Assembly (NCBI GenBank): GCA_937894795.1
Contig: CALCQV010000167.1
Location: forward strand, 15,998 to 79,997
Source: an uncultured Bacteroidales bacterium
GTDB taxonomy: Bacteria; Bacteroidota; Bacteroidia; Bacteroidales; Lentimicrobiaceae
Direction of reading: 5' to 3'
DNA: 64,000 nt
Of this stretch, positions 1 through 7,153 are shown one piece after another. A program made the position numbers and the translations under genes. Below the pieces are notes generated by a model. That model ran no database searches. It saw only the letters and a program-made list of their open reading frames with translations, and was not told the origin of the DNA. The first letter of the stretch is position 1. Each line of letters opens with the position of its first letter.

Positions 1-672
1 ATTTACAATGGCCACGGCCTTCTCCATAGGAGCCTTATTTGCCCAACTACCCAAATGGATGTCAGACAACTGCACAATTCGCAGTCCTTGTAATGATTCG
101 GGCAGGCCATCTATGCTAACATCCACCTCACGCGTTTTAAACTTGGATACCCAATGAATACTTCCGATAAACAAACCGAAAAAAGCTAAACTTCCCAATA
201 TAATTGCCATTCTTTTTAAAAACTTTACAATGTATAAATAAGTGCTTGAAGGCGAAGCCTTCCATTTGAATAACTTCCTGACCAACTCAAGAAGCAAGGG
301 TATAATCAAAAAAACAAATAATACCGTTTTGGCTATAAGTGCCATGATACCGACCCCCGGCAGGTATATTTTCAGATATTTGTTCCATTCCTGTAAGGGA
401 ACATAAGAAGCGGAGATCAAGAAAACCGCCATCAGCAACACAGGCAGCCACCACATCACTATTAAAAAACCCTTGAATCGCTTGGTAAGCAATGGCCTGG
501 CATCCCTGATAAAATTAAAAACGAGGTATTCTAAAAGAAGATAAATCCCCAACATCGGTACCCTGCCTGAGTATTGAGGCAGTGATGTTTTCAGCAGAAA
601 ATATAGTGCTGTCAGTAAAACAAGTATCAAAAAGCCTATCCTGTATTTAAGCTGAACTCTCTTTATTTTCAA
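1..672 (-). CDS. Membrane-anchored metallophosphoesterase, 3' end outside window
   Basis: The first 224 residues are visible; the gene runs off the left edge. The N-terminal ~150 residues hold about four to five hydrophobic segments. They are followed by an amphipathic linker and the start of a calcineurin-type phosphoesterase domain with the motif QLSDIHLG (the D-x-H metal ligands of the first conserved block). This matches the YaeI/YkuE-like family of membrane-tethered metallophosphoesterases, whose substrates are often unknown. The start is a TTG at 672: the frame is stopped by two TAA codons just upstream, and the next in-frame ATG would cut away the first membrane segment. A TAccTTTG box lies about 60 bases upstream, inside the end of the copper ATPase gene. 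The active-site residues of later blocks cannot be seen. Confidence 0.85.
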   Translation of the reverse strand, partial: MKIKRVQLKYRIGFLILVLLTALYFLLKTSLPQYSGRVPMLGIYLLLEYLVFNFIRDARPLLTKRFKGFLIVMWWLPVLLMAVFLISASYVPLQEWNKYLKIYLPGVGIMALIAKTVLFVFLIIPLLLELVRKLFKWKASPSSTYLYIVKFLKRMAIILGSLAFFGLFIGSIHWVSKFKTREVDVSIDGLPESLQGLRIVQLSDIHLGSWANKAPMEKAVAIVN

Positions 673-729
673 GATAAACCTGTGTTATTAAAATCCAATC
701 TCACTTTTGTGCTCCTTAATTTGCGGCAG

Positions 730-737
730 CAAAGGTA
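730..737 (-). promoter_or_regulatory. Bacteroidota -7 box for the metallophosphoesterase gene
   Basis: TACCTTTG on the minus strand fits TAnnTTTG. Transcription would start near 723, leaving a leader of about 50 bases before the TTG at 672. The box directly abuts the 3' end of the copper ATPase gene. The -33 element is weak. Confidence 0.55.
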
Positions 738-746
738 TATATAATT

Positions 747-3557
747 TCATTTGCTCCTAAGTCTGAGGGCATTACCTATTACAGATACTGAACTAAAACT
801 CATGGCGACGGCTGCAATCATCGGGCTGAGCAGAATTCCAAAGAATGGGAATAATATGCCTGCCGCAACAGGTACACCCAGCACATTGTAAATAAAAGCA
901 AAGAACAGGTTCTGCTTTATATTTTTCATTACTTCGTGGCTTAACTTTTTAGCTCTGGCAATTCCATTCAAGTCGCCTTTAACCAATGTAATCTCGGCAG
1001 TCTGCATAGCTATGTCGGTTCCTGTGCCCATAGCTATTCCAATATTGGCCTGTGCAAGTGCCGGTGCATCATTGATACCATCACCTGCCATTGCTACCAT
1101 GCTGCCATTCTGTTGCAGCTCTTTAATCTTGTTGAATTTATCGTCAGGCAGGCATTCAGCCTTAAAGTCCTTAATATTCAATTCATCGGCAACAGCCTTG
1201 GCTGATAGTTCATTATCGCCCGTAAGCATAATTACCCTGACCCCCATATCGTGCAGTTGTTCCAATGCACGTCTGGAAGTACTTTTTATCTTGTCGGCCA
1301 CACTCACCATGCCTTCAATCTTATTATCCACCAGCAGGTACATCACGGTCTGGCCTGCCCGTTGAAGGTGCTCTACTGTCAACCGGTCACTGTCGGTCAG
1401 TTCGGCCCCTGAGTCCTTTAAAAGCTTTGCATTACCCAATCTGATTTGTTGTGAGTTAGCCACCCCTTCTACACCTTTGCCGGTGATCGAAATAAAACTA
1501 TCAATAGGTAGCAGGCTGATCTTTTGCTCTTTAGCTCCCTTCACAATGGCTTCAGCAAGCGGATGCTCGCTATGTGCATCAACCGAAGCAGCCAACTGTA
1601 GTATTTGGTCGGCTGAAATGCTGCCAAAAGTCCTGAACTCCTTAAGACTTGGCTTTCCCTCAGTAAGCGTACCCGTTTTATCAACAATGAGGGTGTCAAT
1701 TTTATTCATCTCTTCCATTGCGCGGGCGTCCTTAACCAGAATGCCCGACTGTGCCCCTCTGCCGGTACCAACCATTATTGACATGGGCGTTGCCAATCCA
1801 AGTGCACAGGGACAGGCAATGATAAGCACAGAAACAGCATTCACGAATGCATATACCAGTGAAGGTTCAGGTCCCCAGACAGCCCAAATGGCGAAAGTTG
1901 TCAAGGCTATGGCAATAATTATCTGTACAAAGTATTTGGCTATGGTATCAGCTATTCGTTGTATAGGTGCCCTGGAGCGTCCGGCTTCATTGACCATTTC
2001 TATGATCCTGGCCAGCAATGTGTCTTTGCCTACTTTCTCGGCTTTCAGCACAAAACTGGTCTGCCCGTTTATGGTACCACCAATAACTTTATCGCCCTGC
2101 ATCTTTTCAACCGGCATGGCCTCGCCGGTAATCATACTCTCATCTAAGGTTGCTTCACCTTGTGAGATAATACCATCAACAGGCACCTTCTCACCCGGTT
2201 TCACTCTCAATAAATCACCTGCCATAACATGCTCCAGTGGAATTTCTTCTTCTGAACCATCACGTATAATTCTTGCTATCGGTGGAACCAGGTTCAACAG
2301 CGACTTGATGGCTGTATTGGTTTTATTATGGGCCCTGAGCTCCAGTACCTGTCCCAGCAGCACTAACGTCAGAATAACGGCTGCCGATTCAAAGTACAAG
2401 TGCACATTTCCATGCATATCTTTAAACTGATCGGGGAATATGGCGGGCATGAGAAGCGCTGCAACACTAAAAATATAGGCCGCACCCACTCCTATGGATA
2501 TCAGAGTCCACATGTTGGGCGATCGACGTACCACTGAGCTGTATCCTCTCCTGAAGAACTGCCAGCCCGAATAAAATACAACCGGTGTAGTCAAAACGAA
2601 GGATACCCAATTCAATATGCCTCTGTTGGTCATTACAAACTCCTTTAAAAAAGGAATCATCTCCGACATGCCTATAAAAAACACAGGAATTGTCAGTACC
2701 ACCGCAATCCAAAACTTGCGTCTCATATTAATATATGCCGTATCCTCTTCCTGTTCCGGCCCGGCAGTCATTGGCACGAGATCCATACCACAAATAGGAC
2801 AATCGCCGGGGCCATCCCGCCTGATCTCGGGATGCATGGGACAGGTATAAACGGTGGTTGATTGGGTAAAACCCTCCTCCTTAACCAGATTCATCCCACA
2901 AACAGGACATTCGCCGGGCTTGTCGTAGGTTTTATCACCTTCACAATGCATAGGGCAATAATAACGCGGCCCACCCATCTTAACCTCTTTGAATGATGAG
3001 GCAGCGGTAGCAGTTTTTTTTGTGGCTTTAGCAGCATCAGGTGATAAAGCAACTTTCTTCCTGACAGGTATACCTCCCGGAAGATCTGCAGCTGATTTCA
3101 GGAACATATTGCATACCGGACAACGGCCGGGAGCATCGTACGTCTTATCTCCCTCGCAGAACATAGGGCAATAATACACCTCCTTCTTTTTTACTGCATC
3201 ATGCATTTTAATTTCATTGGCAGGAATGAGAAACATACCACATACCGGACAAGAGCCCGGATCTCTGTAGGTTTTATCATCCTCACACTGCATGGGACAA
3301 GCATACCTCACCTGGTTAGAGGGAATTTCCCCGGATGAATCAGCTTTTATACCAGCCGGCTTCTCAGCAACCATGGTTAGGGCTGAAGGCTCATTAAAAG
3401 AGTGTTTGCCGGCGGAAGCATGTGTTGATTTAACTGTTGGCACTAAAAACATCCCACATACAGGGCACCTTCCCGGTTCATTGTAAACTTTATCACCCTC
3501 GCAATGCATCGGGCAATACCAGGTAGTGGTTTCTTTATTATCTGACAAAGCTTTCAT
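747..3557 (-). CDS. copA: Copper-translocating P1B-type ATPase with five N-terminal metal-binding repeats
   Basis: A 936-residue P-type ATPase that would export Cu(I) from the cytoplasm using ATP. The core has the CPC metal site (residues 582-584), the phosphorylation motif DKTGT (Asp626), a TGEA actuator loop, an SEHP motif and the hinge GDGINDAP. The late YN and M-x2-SS residues mark the P1B-1 (Cu+/Ag+) class. Instead of HMA domains (GMTCxxC) the N terminus carries five copies of a small Cys-rich unit of the type YCPMxCEGDK-(x)n-PGxCPVCGM, at about residues 13-41, 85-112, 128-154, 199-225 and 237-263. The last copy is the common YTCPMHPEI form. One or two copies are usual in this family, so five is unusual. 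The gene is single, followed by the metallophosphoesterase gene on the same strand. Ag+ export is an alternative role. Confidence 0.93.
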   Translation of the reverse strand: MKALSDNKETTTWYCPMHCEGDKVYNEPGRCPVCGMFLVPTVKSTHASAGKHSFNEPSALTMVAEKPAGIKADSSGEIPSNQVRYACPMQCEDDKTYRDPGSCPVCGMFLIPANEIKMHDAVKKKEVYYCPMFCEGDKTYDAPGRCPVCNMFLKSAADLPGGIPVRKKVALSPDAAKATKKTATAASSFKEVKMGGPRYYCPMHCEGDKTYDKPGECPVCGMNLVKEEGFTQSTTVYTCPMHPEIRRDGPGDCPICGMDLVPMTAGPEQEEDTAYINMRRKFWIAVVLTIPVFFIGMSEMIPFLKEFVMTNRGILNWVSFVLTTPVVFYSGWQFFRRGYSSVVRRSPNMWTLISIGVGAAYIFSVAALLMPAIFPDQFKDMHGNVHLYFESAAVILTLVLLGQVLELRAHNKTNTAIKSLLNLVPPIARIIRDGSEEEIPLEHVMAGDLLRVKPGEKVPVDGIISQGEATLDESMITGEAMPVEKMQGDKVIGGTINGQTSFVLKAEKVGKDTLLARIIEMVNEAGRSRAPIQRIADTIAKYFVQIIIAIALTTFAIWAVWGPEPSLVYAFVNAVSVLIIACPCALGLATPMSIMVGTGRGAQSGILVKDARAMEEMNKIDTLIVDKTGTLTEGKPSLKEFRTFGSISADQILQLAASVDAHSEHPLAEAIVKGAKEQKISLLPIDSFISITGKGVEGVANSQQIRLGNAKLLKDSGAELTDSDRLTVEHLQRAGQTVMYLLVDNKIEGMVSVADKIKSTSRRALEQLHDMGVRVIMLTGDNELSAKAVADELNIKDFKAECLPDDKFNKIKELQQNGSMVAMAGDGINDAPALAQANIGIAMGTGTDIAMQTAEITLVKGDLNGIARAKKLSHEVMKNIKQNLFFAFIYNVLGVPVAAGILFPFFGILLSPMIAAVAMSFSSVSVIGNALRLRSK

Positions 3558-3774
3558 CTAAAGTACAATTTCATGATAATTCAATTTGCCGGCCAATTGA
3601 CCGGTTAACACGACTATTAAGAAGCAATATAAAAAAGCAACTTGACGACATTATTGATCGGTTTAATGACATTAAACAACTGATGGGGTCTAATAGTTGA
3701 AGCAAAGGCCGGAACACCGCTTGTATCACGACTCAAAAAGAAATCAGCAAATATAATTACGAGAAACCAAGGCA

Positions 3775-3812
3775 ATAAAAAAAGTGCTGTAATCAACGAT
3801 TAACAGCACTTT
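3775..3812 (-). terminator. Intrinsic terminator after tRNA-Pro
   Basis: The arms AAAGTGCTGT (3781-3790) and ACAGCACTTT (3803-3812) are perfect inverted repeats. The stem can extend inward with one bulged A around a 3-base loop. On the minus strand the hairpin is followed by a T-run (3774-3780). It lies immediately 3' of tRNA-Pro and would end the tRNA transcript. Confidence 0.8.
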
Positions 3813-3824
3813 CAGTTTTAAAAG

Positions 3825-3899
3825 TCGGGGCGAAAGGATTCGAACCTTCGACCCCCTGGTCCCAAACCAGGTGCGCTAGCCGGGCTGCGCTACGCCCCG
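3825..3899 (-). tRNA. tRNA-Pro (anticodon TGG)
   Basis: A 75-base cloverleaf. The acceptor arms are CGGGGCG and CGCCCCG with discriminator A. The anticodon stem CCTGG/CCAGG encloses the loop TTTGGGA, which places TGG at positions 34-36. The T-arm contains GGTTCGAATCC. CCA is not encoded. It lies 30 bases downstream of tRNA-Ser on the same strand, and both are probably processed from one transcript ended by the hairpin at 3775-3812. Confidence 0.97.
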
Positions 3900-3929
3900 A
3901 AAAAATCTTCAATCAACTCCTCTTCACTT

Positions 3930-4019
3930 GGCGGTGAAGGGGGGATTCGAACCCCCGGTACCGTTTCCAGTACGACAGTTTAGCAAACTGTTGGTTTCAG
4001 CCACTCACCCACCTCACCA
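3930..4019 (-). tRNA. tRNA-Ser (anticodon GCT)
   Basis: A class II tRNA of 90 bases with a long variable arm. The acceptor GGTGAGG pairs with CTTCACC (one G-T pair), with discriminator G. CCA is encoded, unlike in the neighbouring tRNA-Pro. The anticodon stem ACAGT/ACTGT carries the loop TTGCTAA, giving GCT. It is first in a Ser-Pro tRNA pair. Confidence 0.96.
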
Positions 4020-4103
4020 AACGGGAGTGCAAAAGTACAAAAGGAATCCTAATAACCAAATTTATTTTGTGATTATTAGGATAATTTTTAGGAATATTTT
4101 TTA

Positions 4104-4559
4104 TTACGGAATATAAAGGCCCTGTGCAGAAACACCGGCACCAAGAAAAGCGCCTATTTTCTCAAGGAGTACGTGTTTATCGATAGGCTTGGCAATATAG
4201 TCAATACAACCCGAAGCATAGCAGAGCTCCACCTCATTATCATAAACATAGGCTGTTTGTGCAATAACAGGCAGGTCTTCATTAATGCTGTGAATGGCCA
4301 TGGTAGCATCAAACCCATTAAGACCCGGCATATTGATATCCATAAGAACAATATCAATATTCTTTTTCTCTCTTACCAGATTTATTGCCTCTTGTCCGGA
4401 AGATGCCCATAATACTTCGGCATTGGTATGCCTCAGTATAGTCTTCAGATAAAGGAAACTACAATCGGTATCTTCTGCAATTAGGATACATTTACCACTC
4501 CAATCGTAGATTTTCCCTGGTGAATTATTTTGAAAATCAGTAAATAGTAGTTGTTTCAT
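4104..4559 (-). CDS. Stand-alone response-regulator receiver protein
   Basis: A 151-residue protein that is almost only a REC domain, with an N-terminal tail of about 20 residues. The acidic cluster lies in LIAEDTD, the phospho-acceptor Asp in VLMDINMPGLNG, and the conserved Lys in AKPID. No DNA-binding or enzymatic output domain follows, so it would act by phosphotransfer or protein contact, like CheY or Spo0F. ATG 4559 is preferred to an upstream TTG at 4583, which adds eight residues unlike the domain. No kinase lies next to it. The closest relatives in the window are the lone receiver at 53125-53499 and the receiver domain of the hybrid kinase at 43486-45243. Its partner is unknown. Confidence 0.85.
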   Translation of the reverse strand: MKQLLFTDFQNNSPGKIYDWSGKCILIAEDTDCSFLYLKTILRHTNAEVLWASSGQEAINLVREKKNIDIVLMDINMPGLNGFDATMAIHSINEDLPVIAQTAYVYDNEVELCYASGCIDYIAKPIDKHVLLEKIGAFLGAGVSAQGLYIP

Positions 4560-4733
4560 GAGGTTGCTTAACTTGCGCACCAAGATGCCATAGCTAAATT
4601 ATAAAAAACTTGGTGCAATTTACCATTTTATTTCCAAAAAGCCGAAAAGTAACTTACAAATAGCAAAAAAAGTGCCTATTTAACTAATTTGCAGATAATT
4701 TTCCATGACTATGGTTTAATTATTACTTTTTAG

Positions 4734-4741
4734 TACCTTTG
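4734..4741 (+). promoter_or_regulatory. -7 box for tRNA-Arg
   Basis: TACCTTTG followed by CAC is a consensus TAnnTTTG box, 51 bases upstream of tRNA-Arg. No second box is seen between the tRNA and the acyltransferase gene behind it. Confidence 0.6.
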
Positions 4742-4791
4742 CACACCTTTCCAACAGCAGGTTGTACTTACCGGCTGATGGAATGATAAGA

Positions 4792-4865
4792 GGTCCGGTA
4801 GCTCAGCTGGATAGAGCAGCAGCCTTCTAAGCTGCGGGTCAGGCGTTCGAATCGCCTCCGGATCA
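4792..4865 (+). tRNA. tRNA-Arg (anticodon TCT)
   Basis: A 74-base cloverleaf. The acceptor GGTCCGG pairs with CCGGATC (one G-T pair), with discriminator A. The anticodon stem GCAGC/GCTGC holds the loop CTTCTAA, giving TCT. The T-arm AGGCG/CGCCT surrounds TTCGAAT. No CCA is encoded. The acyltransferase ATG follows 41 bases later with no terminator between. Confidence 0.97.
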
Positions 4866-4906
4866 CAAACCAAATTACTCATCTTCCATTGGTTGACGTG
4901 AAAGGA

Positions 4907-5827
4907 ATGATTAAACAAATCCTCTCTTCCTTTCTTTTTTTTATCGCCCGGCTAATTAGTTACATGCCACTGCGTTGGTTATATGCCATCTCAACTTTCG
5001 TTGCTTTTGTTCTACGAAGTGTGTTACATTATCGCAGAGATGTCATTATTCAAAACTTAAGCCGCTCATTTCCTGAGCTTAAATACAAAGAGATTAAGTC
5101 AATAACTAACAAGTTTTATAAACACTTCGCTGATGTCTTTACTGAAGTGCTGAAGAGTATTTCCATTTCACGCAATAACCTGCGAAACCGCTTTAAAGTT
5201 GAAAATCCGGAGCTTATTATTCAATATTATAAGGATAATCGCAATATCATTGGCCTGACAGGCCATATTGCAAACTGGGAGTGGATGAGCATCATCCCTT
5301 CACTCTACCCATTTCAATGCTTTACTCTCTATAAACCCCTTCGCAGTAAATTGGCTGAAAGCCTAATGACCAGTATCAGGCGACGCTTTGGAATGAAACT
5401 TCTTCCCATGACTAATGCAGCTCGCTTTATATTGAGTAATAAAGAGAATAAGGCATTTTATATCTTCATCGGCGACCAGTCGCCTGCAAAAGTGGAGAAT
5501 GCAACAATATTTGAATTCCTTCATCAGCCCACCACTTTCTTTACCGGTGGAGCTAAACTGGCCAGGGCAACCAAAGCCGCCGTGGTTTATATCTCTATCA
5601 GGAAAGTGAAGAGGGGTTATTATTCTGTACGGTTTATTCCAATAGTGACACCCGACCTGTCTGCTTCTAGAGAAGTAACTTCCAATGTTGCATTGCAGCC
5701 ATCAGGCATGGAGGGTTCAAATGATATAGAAACGAGCATTCTCAGCTCATATGCCCGATTGCTGGAAACCGATATTCGCGCCAATCCGGTCAATTGGCTC
5801 TGGTCGCATAAAAGGTGGAAACATTAG
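4907..5827 (+). CDS. LpxL/HtrB-family lysophospholipid acyltransferase
   Basis: A 306-residue protein that would transfer a fatty acyl chain to lipid A or a related glycolipid at the inner membrane. It has an N-terminal hydrophobic anchor and the family catalytic motif in the form GHIANWEW (His-x4-Glu). GDQSP and a late NWLWSHKRW segment are also typical of this family. ATG 4907 is preferred to GTG 4898 or TTG 4889 because it begins the hydrophobic anchor (MIKQILSSFLFF). The gene starts 41 bases after tRNA-Arg, and an MFS exporter gene follows 28 bases downstream on the same strand, so the three may share a transcript. Which acyl chain and acceptor are used cannot be told. Confidence 0.88.
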   Translation: MIKQILSSFLFFIARLISYMPLRWLYAISTFVAFVLRSVLHYRRDVIIQNLSRSFPELKYKEIKSITNKFYKHFADVFTEVLKSISISRNNLRNRFKVENPELIIQYYKDNRNIIGLTGHIANWEWMSIIPSLYPFQCFTLYKPLRSKLAESLMTSIRRRFGMKLLPMTNAARFILSNKENKAFYIFIGDQSPAKVENATIFEFLHQPTTFFTGGAKLARATKAAVVYISIRKVKRGYYSVRFIPIVTPDLSASREVTSNVALQPSGMEGSNDIETSILSSYARLLETDIRANPVNWLWSHKRWKH

Positions 5828-5855
5828 TTATTGATGTGTGTTAGTATAGTCAGCA

Positions 5856-7073
5856 TTGGAAACATTCAAATCACTTAAACACCGCAATTTCAGGCTGTTT
5901 TTCCTTAGCCAGCTCATCTCCCTTCCGGGCAACTGGATTCAAAGTATTGCCTTGGGCTGGCTGATCTTCCGAATGACTGACTCAGCACTGCTACTGGGTG
6001 TTGTGGGCTTTGCAGCACAGATACCCTCTTTTTTCATTACACCTCTGGCAGGAGTATTCGCCGATAAAGCTGACCGCCGCAGCGTTCTCATAACCACTCA
6101 GGTGGTTTCAATGGTTGTGGCACTGGTAACCGCCTTTGTTGTATTGACAGGGCATGTTACAGTCAACTATATCATCATCGCCTCCATAATTAGTGGCGTG
6201 GCCAATGCTATTGACAATCCATTCCGTCATGCATTCCTGGTTAATATGATTGACGACCGAAAAGACCTGCCAAATGCTATTGCACTGAATTCCACTATGT
6301 ATAACTCAGCCCGGTTTATTGGCCCACCTATCGGGGGATTCCTCGTTGCCTATGCAGGTGAAGGCATTTGCTTTCTTGTCAATGGCTTGAGCTATATAGT
6401 AGTGGTTGCTTCCTTGATTTCAATGAAGGTCAACAGGTTTGAAAAGAGTCCTGGCAAATCATCCGTATTGGCTGATCTTGTCGGCGGTTTGAAGTATGCC
6501 TACAATACATCGCATTTGCGGGTATTACTGATGTTGGTAATCATCATCAGCCTTATAGGACTGCCATTTCAGGTATTTATGCCGGTTTTTGCCAAGGATA
6601 TTTTAAGCGGTGATTCGCAAACGCTGGGATTCCTAACCGGTTCCCTGGGAGCCGGAGCTTTAACAGGCGCTCTTATTCTGGCCAATCAATCATCAACCAT
6701 CCGATTTCCAAAAATTATCCTCGCCTGTGCTTTGATGTTTAGCATTGGATTAGGAGCATTCACCCTCTCAGAAAACCTTTTTATTTCAATGCCTGCATTG
6801 GTAATTACCGGCTTTGGCATGGTTGTACTGTTCGCAGCCTGCAATACGCTGTTACAGACTTTGGTTGATGAAAACATGAGAGGCAGGATTGTTGCTCTTT
6901 ATAGCATGTCGTTCATGGGCTTCACACCCATTGGAAGTATATTGCTGGGGAGTATGACTGAGATCATCAGCTTGCAGAACACCCTGCTTATTACCTCATC
7001 ACTCTGCCTGATAACGGCAGTATGGTATTACCGCCACATGTCTCTTATTAAAGGTGCTATCAAATCGGTGTAA
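5856..7073 (+). CDS. MFS transporter, EntS-like (MFS_3) family
   Basis: A 405-residue integral membrane protein with about 12 hydrophobic helices, probably a proton-driven exporter. The opening LKHRNFRLFFLSQ and the loop DKADRRSVL between helices 2 and 3 match the MFS_3 branch (enterobactin exporter EntS and relatives). The start is a TTG at 5856; it keeps the conserved N terminus, while the next ATG would delete part of helix 1. It lies 28 bases after the acyltransferase stop and ends before a strong two-way terminator. The substrate is unknown. The pairing with a lipid acyltransferase hints at an envelope-related cargo, but the family is better known for small molecules. Confidence 0.88.
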   Translation: METFKSLKHRNFRLFFLSQLISLPGNWIQSIALGWLIFRMTDSALLLGVVGFAAQIPSFFITPLAGVFADKADRRSVLITTQVVSMVVALVTAFVVLTGHVTVNYIIIASIISGVANAIDNPFRHAFLVNMIDDRKDLPNAIALNSTMYNSARFIGPPIGGFLVAYAGEGICFLVNGLSYIVVVASLISMKVNRFEKSPGKSSVLADLVGGLKYAYNTSHLRVLLMLVIIISLIGLPFQVFMPVFAKDILSGDSQTLGFLTGSLGAGALTGALILANQSSTIRFPKIILACALMFSIGLGAFTLSENLFISMPALVITGFGMVVLFAACNTLLQTLVDENMRGRIVALYSMSFMGFTPIGSILLGSMTEIISLQNTLLITSSLCLITAVWYYRHMSLIKGAIKSV

Positions 7074-7091
7074 CAAGTACTAATTCCATTA

Positions 7092-7133
7092 AATAAAAGA
7101 GGCTGTATTTCAATGAATACAGCCTCTTTTATT
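7092..7133. terminator. Bidirectional intrinsic terminator between convergent genes
   Basis: An 18-bp perfect stem (core AAAAGAGGCTGTATT against AATACAGCCTCTTTT, loop of about six bases) is flanked by A- and T-rich tails that serve both strands. It sits between the convergent MFS and Omp28-like genes. Its core AGAGGCTGT recurs at 23127-23161 and 46482-46523. Confidence 0.9.
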
Positions 7134-7153
7134 TTTACAGATATCAATAAGAC

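Noticed and set aside
1477..2430. A 317-codon open frame on the plus strand, antisense to the copper ATPase gene
   Set aside because: It mirrors the strongly conserved ATPase core (CPC and DKTGT region); its translation is Ser/Ile-rich with no family signal.
3825..4865. Three tRNA genes as a possible integration hotspot for a genomic island
   Set aside because: No integrase, no direct repeats of the tRNA 3' ends and ordinary neighbouring genes.
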